DNA of 61,559 nt, from positions 1-61,559 of the forward strand of contig JABSRP010000045.1 of the NCBI GenBank assembly GCA_013215145.1. Direction: 5' to 3'. The notes beneath the pieces were generated by a model. That model saw nothing but the letters and a program-made list of their open reading frames with translations, made no database searches and was not told where the DNA came from. Each line of letters begins with the position of its first letter. Position 1 is the stretch's first letter. Origin of the DNA: Pseudobacteriovorax sp. GTDB taxonomy: Bacteria > Bdellovibrionota_B > Oligoflexia > Oligoflexales > Oligoflexaceae. Made by a program: the position numbers and the translations under genes. Shown here in pieces: positions 24,753 to 33,391 of the stretch.

Positions 24753-26405
24753 CTAACGATCTCGAGTTACGATGTTAGCGATGAGTGTAATGGCGCCTAA
24801 TGCTGCAATAAGAAAGAGGATAAGTGCCACTGCTGGATAGCCGAAAAGGGTTAGTCCTGTTTCGACGTGCATCATGACCGAGGCACCAAGGATGAGAGAG
24901 CCTAGCAAGATACCAACGGTGATACGGTTAGCAATCTTTTGGAGTCCTAGTATAAACTTCTTTTCGTCGATGGTCGTCACATCGACCCGTAGTTTGTTGT
25001 TGGCTAGAAGGCCTAAAATTCGATTGAGTCGATAAGGAAGCTTTTCGGCAAAATCTTTGGATTCGGATAGAGTGTGGTACCAGCTGGCCAATGACGCTTC
25101 TGGTGTGAGTTTGCGTTTGAGTAAGTCATAGGATTCGCGTTTAAGTGAAGCCATCACATCAAATTCTGGATCCAAGGTCACAATAGATTTTTCTAGATTC
25201 AGCAAAACTTTGCTTAGAGAAATCACCTCTGAAGGCAACTGAAAGCCGCTTCTCCCTGCGATAAGGTTTAAATCGAGGATAAGGCGTCCAATTTGCATAT
25301 TAGAAAAACTTGACTTCGTAGCGGAGGCGATGAGCTGAGCCACCTTCGATCGATAGACCTCAGGTAGAAAGTTTTTGGAAGGAATTCCCATGGCAACCGT
25401 GATATCGGCGGCCAGCTCTCCATGGCCTTCGGCAATGGCAAGCATCAGTTTGATAAGGTTTTCTTGTTTATGTGGCGATAGATTAATCGCCATACCGAGA
25501 TCTAAGATGGCTAACTGATGATTTTGGGTAATCAGAAGATTACCTGGGTGGGGGTCTCCGTGAAAAAAACCATCGATAAATATTTGCTTGATATAGCATT
25601 TGAAAAGTTCACGTGTTAATGACCGCCTTTCGTCTTTATTTAGTGTTTGGAGGTTTTCTTCAACGATCTTTCCACCTTTCACAAAGGACATGGTGAGTAC
25701 CTTCTCTGTGGAAAAATCTTTATAAACATTGGGAATCTCGATTAAAGAAAACTCTTCCAGATGCCTGCCTAGCCGTGTAAGAGAATCTTGTTCTGTGCGA
25801 AAATTCAGTTCTTCCAATATCGATTGTCGGAAGGTGCTTATAATTTGTCGAAACCCGTAGTGACGAGCAACCTCGACATGATCTTCCAGCAGTGCGGCAA
25901 GGTCTTCAAAAGCATCCAAGTCATCTATAACGGTTTGATCCACACCGGGGCGCCTGACTTTCACGACAACATCGGAACCGTCGTGAAGTTTGGCTCGATG
26001 CACTTGACTGAGTGATGCCGTTGCCAGCGGGTGTTCAGAAAACTCTTGAAACAAACTATTGAGTGGTCGACCCAAAGATGTTTCGATGATTTCTTTCATC
26101 TGAAGGAAGTCGATGCTTGAAACGTTGTCCTGAAGTCGCGTTAACGCATTTATATACTCTTGCGGAAGAAGGTCGACCCGCGTTGAGAGCAGCTGTCCCA
26201 ATTTGATAAATGTCGGGCCGTGGGTTTCTAGGTCGGTTGCTAGATCTTCAGCTCGGGCCGTATCCGTTCGCCCAATGACGCCATCAAATCCCTCTATGAC
26301 ATCTGCTAGCCCTGATTTGCTAACCATTTCACTGCGTCCATGCTTGATTAAAAGCCAAGCTACAGTCTGATAGCGCTTAAGGTGTTTAGGACGAATAGAT
26401 ACCAT
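24753..26405 (-). CDS. ubiB: UbiB/ABC1 (AarF) atypical kinase-like protein
   Basis: ATG 26405 is chosen (GAGG eight bases upstream); an ATG ten codons earlier lacks a ribosome site. 550 residues. The KxGQ motif (KLGQ, 68-71) is diagnostic for the family; Lys149 in VVVKVRRPG, HGDPHPGN (282-289) and DLGM (302-305) form the nucleotide site. Two C-terminal membrane segments (about 490-545) anchor it. The family supports ubiquinone biosynthesis or export, probably as an ATPase. Nearby genes do not include other ubi genes, so the symbol reflects homology and not a proven role. Confidence 0.85.
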   Translation of the reverse strand: MVSIRPKHLKRYQTVAWLLIKHGRSEMVSKSGLADVIEGFDGVIGRTDTARAEDLATDLETHGPTFIKLGQLLSTRVDLLPQEYINALTRLQDNVSSIDFLQMKEIIETSLGRPLNSLFQEFSEHPLATASLSQVHRAKLHDGSDVVVKVRRPGVDQTVIDDLDAFEDLAALLEDHVEVARHYGFRQIISTFRQSILEELNFRTEQDSLTRLGRHLEEFSLIEIPNVYKDFSTEKVLTMSFVKGGKIVEENLQTLNKDERRSLTRELFKCYIKQIFIDGFFHGDPHPGNLLITQNHQLAILDLGMAINLSPHKQENLIKLMLAIAEGHGELAADITVAMGIPSKNFLPEVYRSKVAQLIASATKSSFSNMQIGRLILDLNLIAGRSGFQLPSEVISLSKVLLNLEKSIVTLDPEFDVMASLKRESYDLLKRKLTPEASLASWYHTLSESKDFAEKLPYRLNRILGLLANNKLRVDVTTIDEKKFILGLQKIANRITVGILLGSLILGASVMMHVETGLTLFGYPAVALILFLIAALGAITLIANIVTRDR

Positions 26406-26487
26406 AGGCGAAACCTCGCGCAGATAATTCGACATAACACATAAATATCATTAATTTTTTTGGCTGGCAACAGACTTGGTATTTGGA

Positions 26488-26631
26488 TTAGTGGTAAAAT
26501 GAGGCTCTAAAATCAACGAGATCCAAGGGGGGGCTTGATTTGGCGTTATCCATCTCGTCTTCGATTTCTCTGACGATTTCAATAAGCCGCTTCAAACTCT
26601 TCTCATCGAGTTTAATGGTTTTCGTTTTCAT
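26488..26631 (-). CDS. Small protein of 47 residues
   Basis: ATG 26631 with a GGGGG run six bases upstream opens a 48-codon frame. The product starts MKTKTIKLDEKSLKRLIEIV, continues as a charged amphipathic helix, then DNAKSSPPLDLVDF. No family recognised. It lies 82 bp upstream of the ubiB-like start on the same strand and could be co-transcribed. Charged helical composition and the ribosome site favour a real gene; there is no comparative evidence. Confidence 0.5.
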   Translation of the reverse strand: MKTKTIKLDEKSLKRLIEIVREIEDEMDNAKSSPPLDLVDFRASFYH

Positions 26632-26728
26632 AAATTCCCCCTTACGTAGAAGGACGCTGCCTTCGCTTTTTTATTGCAGGTAGATTTATATTTTGCATGT
26701 ATTCTTTAGGATTGTTAAGAATGAAATG

Positions 26729-26756
26729 TTGGCACCTAATTGTTACTGACTAAAAT
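26729..26756 (+). promoter_or_regulatory. Sigma-70-type promoter for lysC
   Basis: TTGGCA (26729-26734), 16-bp spacer, TAAAAT (26751-26756); start of transcription would fall about 80 bp before lysC. Confidence 0.4.
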
Positions 26757-26802
26757 TATTGGTTAATTGTGGCGAAAAGGCCTTATTGGAGTCGTAAGGG
26801 TT

Positions 26803-26818
26803 AAGCGACAGGTCGCTT
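26803..26818 (+). promoter_or_regulatory. Palindrome in the lysC 5' leader
   Basis: AAGCGAC and GTCGCTT flank two bases, 24 bp before the lysC ATG and near its ribosome site (AAGGA). In RNA it folds to a 6-bp stem with a CAGG loop. It is too small for a lysine riboswitch, but it could be an operator or hinder initiation. Confidence 0.35.
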
Positions 26819-26842
26819 TGAACAGGACAAGGAAATCGAATC

Positions 26843-28027
26843 ATGGCAGGCATAATCGTTCAAAAATATGGTGGATCTTCTGTAGCCGATACAGAGTCGA
26901 TAAGGCGTGTCGCTAAGCGAGTTGTTGCCACGAAAAATCAAGGGCATCATATTGTTGTGGTTGTCTCCGCAATGGGAAAAGAAACAGACGGTTTATTAAA
27001 TCGCGCCTTTGAAGTCTCGAAGTCTCCCTCCAGGCGCGAACTTGATATGCTCTTAACCTGTGGAGAACGAGCCTCCATGGCCCTTCTTTCCATGGCCATT
27101 CACGAGTTAGGCGAAGAGGCCATCTCGTTGACGGGATCGCAATGCGGCATCATAACGAACGATCGGCATAGTGGAGCGCGGATTATAGAGGTCAGGCCGA
27201 TTCGCCTACAAGATGAGCTGGAAAAAGGGCGTATTGTGATTGTCGCTGGATTTCAGGGGATCTCTTATAAAAAGGAGGTAACTACCTTAGGTCGCGGTGG
27301 TTCTGATACCACTGCAGTTGCTTTGGCGGCGGCATTAAATGCGGAGTACTGTGAAATCTGTTCTGACGTCGACGGTGTTTACACCGCGGACCCTAGAGTC
27401 GTTGAGGCTGCAGAAATGTTAGAAGCTATTTCTCACGAGCAGATGCTTGAATTGGCAGCTCATGGGGCCAAAGTTTTGCATAAAGGCTGTGTTGAGATTG
27501 CTCGTCGCACTGGCATTGTCCTTTACGCACGAGCTACAAGTAAATTTGGTGGTGGCACTCGTATCGATCTACCCGGTGCCAGCGAAAATGTTGATGCTGT
27601 GGGCGTCTCTGGTCAGAAAAATTTGGTTCGGTTACGGGCAAGTGGAGATACATGCTTGGAACGTGTCTTGACCATTTCAGAGCGAGCGAACGTTCCAGCC
27701 CTTCATCTAGATACCGATATGAACTCGGCAGATATTTGGTTTTCATTAGATGATATTCCGGATTGGATTGGAGTTAAGGGCGATCTGGATGCGGATATCG
27801 AAGTTTTAGAAGGCGTTGGAGCTGCCTCCGTAGTGGGAGATAATATCGGGGGGGATTCGGCCAAGCTAAATTTGGCTCGATCCGTCGCACAAGGCGCAGA
27901 TATCAATATAGTAGCTATGTCGTCCTCGCCTTTAAGAGTCACATTATTTTGCGAGCAGAGTCACGTTGATCAGCTGGTCAGGTCTCTTCATAAAGAGTTT
28001 ATCTCGAAAGCTTATGCTGAAGCTTGA
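26843..28027 (+). CDS. lysC: Aspartate kinase
   Basis: 394 residues. KYGGSSVADTES at the N-terminus, TLGRGGSDTTA (about 151-161) and CSDVDGVYTADPR (about 172-184) are the substrate- and ATP-binding motifs of aspartokinase. The C-terminal about 130 residues carry ACT-domain strands, so feedback inhibition by lysine or threonine is likely. It phosphorylates aspartate at the entry to lysine, threonine, methionine and diaminopimelate synthesis. Single-gene unit with its own promoter and a terminator hairpin; AAGGA lies about nine bases before the ATG. Confidence 0.93.
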   Translation: MAGIIVQKYGGSSVADTESIRRVAKRVVATKNQGHHIVVVVSAMGKETDGLLNRAFEVSKSPSRRELDMLLTCGERASMALLSMAIHELGEEAISLTGSQCGIITNDRHSGARIIEVRPIRLQDELEKGRIVIVAGFQGISYKKEVTTLGRGGSDTTAVALAAALNAEYCEICSDVDGVYTADPRVVEAAEMLEAISHEQMLELAAHGAKVLHKGCVEIARRTGIVLYARATSKFGGGTRIDLPGASENVDAVGVSGQKNLVRLRASGDTCLERVLTISERANVPALHLDTDMNSADIWFSLDDIPDWIGVKGDLDADIEVLEGVGAASVVGDNIGGDSAKLNLARSVAQGADINIVAMSSSPLRVTLFCEQSHVDQLVRSLHKEFISKAYAEA

Positions 28028-28028
28028 G

Positions 28029-28049
28029 CCACGGCTTAGTGAGCCGTGG
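28029..28049 (+). terminator. lysC terminator overlapping the end of the M14 gene
   Basis: CCACGGCT and AGCCGTGG form a perfect 8-bp stem with a 5-nt loop just after the lysC stop, followed by a U-rich stretch (AAATCTCTTTTCTTTT). On the other strand the same bases encode the last residues and stop codon of the M14 gene. Confidence 0.65.
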
Positions 28050-28929
28050 AAATCTCTTTTCTTTTGGGAACTTCGTTTCTCAGTAGTATTTGGTCCAAGC
28101 TTTGAATAAAAGCGATGGTGCCTGCTACGGATTTACGAACGATCTCGGGCAATTTTTCTGCCTTGGCTTTAGGCACTCCATCCACCTCTACTGTTAATGC
28201 GTAGGTACCGTACTTCATATAAGCGTAGTCAATATACTCACCTTCGCTTTGATAATCATGATAGGACTGGATGAAAAGTTTGATTCCCATCGTTTCAGCC
28301 ACGGCACGACCAATGGTTTTGAACTCCCATTCATGGGGAGACTTTTTGTCTGAAAAACACCATGGCCACAATATTGCCTCGATACCCGAATGCAGAGTTA
28401 GCGATCCCACCACTCTGTTTTCAGCCAAAACCTTAGAAACAAGTCTTGTTTCAGGAAGTCTGAAAGTGCCTTCGTTGTTGCGAGGATGAGGGTAATCGCG
28501 ATTAGGGTCGATTCCGCCGACGGCAAATCGCGAGCCCTTGACAAATCCGTCAGGATTTACGACCGGATGAATGAGGATACGATAGCGTTTAAGAAAACGG
28601 TTAATATTGGGGCGGTCGTGGAATCTAGCGAAGTAGTCGATAATTCCAAGTGCGGCTTCTGTAGCTGATTGTTCATTGCCATGGTGGGTGCTGTTGATAT
28701 AAATAACCGGTGCATTGCGTGACTTTGATTTGGTCATTTCAAGTAGGCCAATTTCTCGACCCATGACCGATCTGCCGAGGTATTTATAGGAGATATGATC
28801 GTAGCGTTCAGCGACTTCTGTGAGATACTTTTGAATAAATTTTAGGTTATGGTACTTGTTGAATTCAATAGCATGACTGGACTGGGATAAGACTATTATC
28901 CCGGTTACTAGAAAGAGCAACCGTATCAT
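28036..28929 (-). CDS. Secreted M14-family zinc carboxypeptidase
   Basis: ATG 28929 (GAGG six bases upstream) gives a clear signal peptide ending at SSHA (about residue 20); 297 residues. Zinc ligands are the HxxE motif (His83, Glu86) and His180; the catalytic Glu is Glu248 in TVEVDG; DPNRD supplies the substrate Arg (Arg144). M14 enzymes of this length cleave C-terminal residues from peptides or, in the murein-peptide branch, trim muropeptide stems; which applies cannot be decided. The periplasmic location fits either use. Confidence 0.85.
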   Translation of the reverse strand: MIRLLFLVTGIIVLSQSSHAIEFNKYHNLKFIQKYLTEVAERYDHISYKYLGRSVMGREIGLLEMTKSKSRNAPVIYINSTHHGNEQSATEAALGIIDYFARFHDRPNINRFLKRYRILIHPVVNPDGFVKGSRFAVGGIDPNRDYPHPRNNEGTFRLPETRLVSKVLAENRVVGSLTLHSGIEAILWPWCFSDKKSPHEWEFKTIGRAVAETMGIKLFIQSYHDYQSEGEYIDYAYMKYGTYALTVEVDGVPKAKAEKLPEIVRKSVAGTIAFIQSLDQILLRNEVPKRKEISTAH

Positions 28930-28999
28930 CAATGGCCTCGCAGTGTTTTGTGAATGCTTTAAAAATGGTATGACCAAAACATGTTTGTGTCAATTATTG

Positions 29000-29019
29000 C
29001 TTGCTTAACTTTAAGCAAG
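29000..29019 (-). terminator. Hairpin at the end of the SLC12-type transporter gene
   Basis: CTTGCTTA and TAAGCAAG form an 8-bp stem with a 4-nt loop straddling the transporter stop codon (29011-29013). No clear U-tract follows on the minus strand, so terminator function is uncertain. Confidence 0.35.
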
Positions 29020-31260
29020 GGCAGATTCAAATCCAGAATCTAAAACAAAAAGACAGGTTGAATCTGTTTCCTTGGCTACTTGTCTAAGCCTATCAACTCC
29101 GATATTTTTTGCGAGTCCAAAAATATTTAAGTCTGCTCTAGGCGCTACGGTTAGATGCTGTGAAAAATCTCCATGATAAGTGAAGATACCGGTGTTAGTC
29201 GGCAGTCTTGCGTCTTTGGCCAAGGCGTGAAGGAAGTGATCCGCGGGTTCAAGGTTTTTCAAATCATTGATGATTGATACCAGGTTTATATTCCCTTGCC
29301 AGTTTCGATTCAATTGATACCCAAGCAAGACAGCAAGATCGAGATTGGCTAGGCGCAGCCCGAGAGTCCAATCGGGACTCTGATCCCTGATCCAAATATT
29401 AATCTCTCTTTCCCGTCCGAAAAGAGTTTGATGATTCAAAACTAAAAGGGCAACTCCCATCTTGTGATTTTGAGCAATCTTAAACAGCGATTCCACCTCT
29501 TCACTTTTTAAGTGATTTACGTCCATATACAAAACGTTTGGTTTGAAAAAGCTGCCTTTCAAGATACTCACCGCCATTTCTGTTCCCGCACCGATATTGG
29601 GCGCTTCGACTATGGCTTTAGTGGCGAGAATTCCTTCGGCACGGAAGTAATCGATGATCTGGGACAGTCGTTTAGAATCTGGGTAGCTTTTTGGTGTCCT
29701 TACTGTGAGCGCTTGAATGGATCCTTTTGGTGAAACAAGGGAATAAAGAAACCGGTATTCTCCCTGAAGTTGCTGGGAGTATTTTATCGGAACCAAAATA
29801 TCAGGCTTCCATGCTCGTTCGACTCCTTCGGCAGCCCTTTTTTGCGTCTGGCGAGCAGCCCAGTCCGCTAGCGCGATAAATAGACCGGAGCGGACTGTTT
29901 CCCATGGCGTCTCCAGCTGTCTTCTCTCGAGATAAATATAAACGGCAATCACGATAGCCAGCGCCATCAGACCTATGATGGGATTAGTAACCAGGATTGC
30001 GCCTAAACAAGATACAGTGCCTAACAGGGGTATCCAAAGTGGAACACGAAAAGTGGGGCGAAACGATACAAGGTTAAGACTTTGTTCCACCACCACCACT
30101 AGATTTAACGTCGTATAAGTGATGAGAAAAAACATGGTTATCAGTGCCGCCACTTTATTGAGATCGCCAAGCATAAGTGCTGCAGAGACGATTAAGCCAT
30201 TGACGAGCATGGCATTGCGAGGCGTGCCTCCTGAGCTTTCTTTTGCGATAAATGAGGAAAAGGGAATAATCTTATTTTGGGCTAGGGCAGCCAAAACATT
30301 AGGAGCTGCCACTAGGGATGAAAGTGTTGCTGAAAAGCAGGAACTGAGTAGACCAATAAGGACAGCTGGTCCCCAAAAAGCGTGCTCGGTAGCGATGAGG
30401 TAGTTACTTTTAAGTTCAGCTGGTGTTGCTACTGTGGAATACCATATGATCAAAACTAAGTACGTGATCAGGGCAGTGGCCCAAGCTGCGATTGTGCCTT
30501 TTGGAATGCTGCGGCGGGAGTCTTCTAATTTACCAGATAGACTTGCCCCAACCTTAATTCCAGTGCCAGCGGGAAAAAAAATGGCAAATAAAACCCAGAT
30601 ACTTCCTTCCTCAAAATCTCCCCAAAGCTGAGGTTTTTGAAGTTCTTGATGGGTCCAAAACCCGGCCAACATGCTTCCGAGAGCGAGTATCACGCCTATC
30701 AGGACTAAAGACTGGGTTTTCAAGGCTAGTTTTTCGCTTGTAATTGAGAGGATTAACCCACAAGCGAAAACTCCCAGCACAATAAAATGGGTCTCATGAT
30801 TGGGAAAAAAATACTGCCATCCCTCGACAAATCCATAGATGTAGAGCGCTGCACCAAGACTTTGGGCTAAATAGAGCGGAAGACCCACGGCGCCGCCAGC
30901 CTCCAAGCCTAAAGACTGACTGACCAGAGCAAAAACTCCTCCCGCCTTGAGTCTGATATTTGTCGTGATGGACGAAAATGCGAGGGCAGCGGTTCCTGTA
31001 ATCACGAACGTCATGAGAAGGATCAGAATGGCTCCAAACAGCCCAGAGTGTCCTACGACCCAACCCATACGGACGTACATCATAACGCCAAAAATTGTCA
31101 GAAGGGTTGGTCGGAATACACCTACATAAGTTCCTAATTTTTTTATTTTTTTATCATTTTTTGAGGTCTCAGGGGGTTGAGGGCTTGCCGCACTGAGGTC
31201 AGGTCCCGTCTGCTCGGACGGACGATCGAAGTTTTGAGTTATAACGTTTTGCTTTTCCAT
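29011..31260 (-). CDS. Cation-chloride cotransporter-like (SLC12/APC superfamily) permease
   Basis: 749 residues. After a hydrophilic N-terminus (about 40 residues), GTYVGVFRPTLLTIFGVMMYVRMGWVVG starts a 12-segment APC core with the SLC12 landmark VFRPTxLTIxGVxxYxRxGWVxG. A large cytoplasmic C-terminal domain (from about residue 460) resembles the SLC12 tail, with repeated alpha/beta units. Eukaryotic relatives move Na+, K+ and Cl- together; bacterial members are less studied, and some are amino-acid transporters. No ribosome site is evident at ATG 31260. Not in an operon. Confidence 0.85.
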   Translation of the reverse strand: MEKQNVITQNFDRPSEQTGPDLSAASPQPPETSKNDKKIKKLGTYVGVFRPTLLTIFGVMMYVRMGWVVGHSGLFGAILILLMTFVITGTAALAFSSITTNIRLKAGGVFALVSQSLGLEAGGAVGLPLYLAQSLGAALYIYGFVEGWQYFFPNHETHFIVLGVFACGLILSITSEKLALKTQSLVLIGVILALGSMLAGFWTHQELQKPQLWGDFEEGSIWVLFAIFFPAGTGIKVGASLSGKLEDSRRSIPKGTIAAWATALITYLVLIIWYSTVATPAELKSNYLIATEHAFWGPAVLIGLLSSCFSATLSSLVAAPNVLAALAQNKIIPFSSFIAKESSGGTPRNAMLVNGLIVSAALMLGDLNKVAALITMFFLITYTTLNLVVVVEQSLNLVSFRPTFRVPLWIPLLGTVSCLGAILVTNPIIGLMALAIVIAVYIYLERRQLETPWETVRSGLFIALADWAARQTQKRAAEGVERAWKPDILVPIKYSQQLQGEYRFLYSLVSPKGSIQALTVRTPKSYPDSKRLSQIIDYFRAEGILATKAIVEAPNIGAGTEMAVSILKGSFFKPNVLYMDVNHLKSEEVESLFKIAQNHKMGVALLVLNHQTLFGREREINIWIRDQSPDWTLGLRLANLDLAVLLGYQLNRNWQGNINLVSIINDLKNLEPADHFLHALAKDARLPTNTGIFTYHGDFSQHLTVAPRADLNIFGLAKNIGVDRLRQVAKETDSTCLFVLDSGFESALA

Positions 31261-31290
31261 TGATTTATTCTAACACCTTGGACTAGGTAA

Positions 31291-31308
31291 CAGCTCCTCG
31301 GCGAGCTG
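31291..31308. repeat. 6-bp inverted repeat in the divergent gap 31261-31451
   Basis: CAGCTC and GAGCTG separated by six bases, 31 bp upstream of the SLC12-type start and 144 bp before the L-domain lipoprotein. It could be an operator for either gene; no other signal was clear here. Confidence 0.25.
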
Positions 31309-31451
31309 ATTTTCCGAGGGACGCTCGATAAGAATTAAAAACTCTCAAAGGTCTGTAAAGTCAAAGTTTTTTATTTTTTCTTAGGGGAAGCCAAATATTT
31401 GCCGATATTGGATGTGACAAGGTACAACGAAATATCAAAATCGGGGAAACC

Positions 31452-33317
31452 ATGACAAGCTTACACCAAGTTTTGGGAACTAGCATTTTATCGATCGCTC
31501 TTCTAGCAGGCTGTAGCGATAAGAAAACAAGTGATAACAGGGAAAAGCCACCAGCAGAAGCCGCCGAAGCGGTTGTAGAGGAAAAAGTCTGTGAGGCTGG
31601 CGAAAGTGGTTTTTTCTTTTTTAGCTATAACACTGAGGAAAAACTCGAAGACTTGACTGGCTGCACCAAGCTAGTTGGAGATATTTACATTCACTACAAC
31701 GTTGGAATGTTGGGCTTGGACCCCATCGCTAATGTTAAAGAAATTCAGGGCAGTTTTAGTCTACTGAATAACGAAGACCTAAACTCATTAGCAGCCCTTA
31801 GTGCTTTGACTACGGTTTCAGGCGATTTTAGCATTGCCCGCAACTCAAGAATCCCTAATCTAGATGGGTTGAGTAGCCTCGTTGCCGTGGGCGGCGATTT
31901 TGTGATCGATGGTAACGCGAGTCTTGCTTCCACTACTGGACTCACTAGTTTAGAGAGCATTGGCGGAAGTCTGCAATTATTCCGAAGCTCACTTTTAACA
32001 GAAATTACTGGCTTCGAAAAAATCACTAGTCTTGAAGAGTTGGTGATCAAGGAAAACCGGGATATAGCTGTGGTTGCATTACCTTTGCTGACTTCAGTGA
32101 CTACCAGCCTTCGCGTTGAGGATAATATCGGAGTAGCAAATATCGCAGGTCTCACTCAAGCCATATCTGTTGGTGAGTCTCTTGTCATATCTGGCAATAC
32201 GGGAATGCTTGATGTTTTCACTACAGGAAGCATCGTTCAGGTAGGTGGCGACATCTTTATTGAAGGCAATAACGATCTCGCTAATCTAACAGGTTTAAAT
32301 ACGATAGCTGGTCCTGTCAAGGCACTGACAATTGATGGAAACCCAGACCTCACGGGAATCGACTTAAACGGGGTCACGGCCGTTGAGGGTGATATCATTA
32401 TCGCTGGTAATGATAGTTTGGGCAGTCTAACTATGGGTGGACTAAAATCGGCGGGCTCTTTGACTCTTGATGGTCTTGCTTCCTTAGCTACCTTTAGCTT
32501 GACAGGTTTGGAGACTATCGCTGGAGATCTCATCATATCGTCAATGTCAGGTATAGCAAACCTCACTGGACTTGCTGGCATCAAATCTATTGATGGTCAT
32601 GTGAAAATCAGCGACAACGAAGCCTTGGCGAGCCTAAACGGCTTTAATGCACTGAGTAGTATTGGTGGCGGGATTAATTTCAATAACAACGTTTCTCTTG
32701 CAGATATTTCGGCCCTTGCGGCCTTAACTGGGCCTTTGACTGGCGATTTAGAAATTACGGGTTCTGAAGGTATTGCAAGCCTCGCCGCGTTAGCAGGTGT
32801 CACTTCCGTTGGGGGTCAACTCTACATTGGCGGAAGCGGAGTTGCTGACTTGACAGGATTACAGAATATCACCTCAGTCGGCACGAATATCGAATTTTCA
32901 TTCAACGCAAACCTAACAGGCGATATAGCCATTCTTTCGGCCTTGACCTCTATCGAAGGTAATTTGAAGCTTATGAATAATCCACTGGTTACAGGGCTGA
33001 GCGGATTCGATGCTGTCACCTCTGTTGGGGGTTACGTTCAAGTGGTAAATATGGAAGCTTTGACGGCGCTTAGCGGTTTGACGGCCATCGCAACAGTTGG
33101 TGACTTTTTTGAATTAAACGACAATGATGGCCTAAGGTCCATTGCAGATTCTGGCTTGCAAACTGTTGTGGGTGAATTCCGAACCATGCAGAATCTTTGT
33201 TTGCCCGAAGCGGATATTACGGCTTTCGTCGGCACCATCGCCGTCAACTCAAACGTCATTGTTAATGCAAATAATGGTCAGGGAATTGCCGAGGATATGT
33301 GTCCTGATCTAGACTAA
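31452..33317 (+). CDS. Lipoprotein made of receptor-L-domain/leucine-rich-like repeats
   Basis: 621 residues. Lipobox LLAGC (Cys21) follows a short signal. From about residue 70 to 590 the chain is some twenty repeats of 20-25 residues with the pattern G-x-L-x-I-x-x-N-x-x-L-x-x-L-x-G-L-x-x-L-x-S-V, as in the L-domains of insulin/EGF receptors and their bacterial homologues, which stack into a right-handed beta-helix. Two Cys near the N-terminus and two near the C-terminus may cap it. A long surface-exposed or periplasmic solenoid of this kind usually binds a ligand or another protein. The next gene is a membrane sensor kinase, which may be a partner. Confidence 0.8.
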   Translation: MTSLHQVLGTSILSIALLAGCSDKKTSDNREKPPAEAAEAVVEEKVCEAGESGFFFFSYNTEEKLEDLTGCTKLVGDIYIHYNVGMLGLDPIANVKEIQGSFSLLNNEDLNSLAALSALTTVSGDFSIARNSRIPNLDGLSSLVAVGGDFVIDGNASLASTTGLTSLESIGGSLQLFRSSLLTEITGFEKITSLEELVIKENRDIAVVALPLLTSVTTSLRVEDNIGVANIAGLTQAISVGESLVISGNTGMLDVFTTGSIVQVGGDIFIEGNNDLANLTGLNTIAGPVKALTIDGNPDLTGIDLNGVTAVEGDIIIAGNDSLGSLTMGGLKSAGSLTLDGLASLATFSLTGLETIAGDLIISSMSGIANLTGLAGIKSIDGHVKISDNEALASLNGFNALSSIGGGINFNNNVSLADISALAALTGPLTGDLEITGSEGIASLAALAGVTSVGGQLYIGGSGVADLTGLQNITSVGTNIEFSFNANLTGDIAILSALTSIEGNLKLMNNPLVTGLSGFDAVTSVGGYVQVVNMEALTALSGLTAIATVGDFFELNDNDGLRSIADSGLQTVVGEFRTMQNLCLPEADITAFVGTIAVNSNVIVNANNGQGIAEDMCPDLD

Positions 33318-33331
33318 TTTGATGGAAAACT

Positions 33332-33349
33332 AGGCTGAATTTGCAGCCT
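33332..33349 (+). terminator. Hairpin after the L-domain lipoprotein gene
   Basis: AGGCTG and CAGCCT pair around six bases, 15 bp after the stop. There is no U-tract, so read-through into the kinase gene is possible. Confidence 0.35.
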
Positions 33350-33365
33350 TCCTGACTTGCTTTAT

Positions 33366-33387
33366 GAGGCATCGGTTCCGATGTCTC
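33366..33387 (+). promoter_or_regulatory. Hairpin occupying the ribosome site of the histidine kinase gene
   Basis: GAGGCATC and GATGTCTC (one G-U pair) form an 8-bp stem with loop GGTTCC, ending four bases before the kinase ATG at 33392. No Shine-Dalgarno is visible outside the hairpin, whose 5' arm starts with GAGG. The stem would hide it, implying translational control. Confidence 0.4.
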
Positions 33388-33391
33388 TTCC

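Noticed and set aside
26730..26745. A sigma-54 promoter (TGGCAC ... TTG) before lysC
   Set aside because: The GG dinucleotide is followed after ten bases by TT, not the required GC, whereas a sigma-70 pair with correct spacing overlaps it.
31745..33259. Several minus-strand open frames inside the L-domain lipoprotein gene
   Set aside because: They mirror the repeat periodicity and codon composition of the plus-strand gene and have no start signals.
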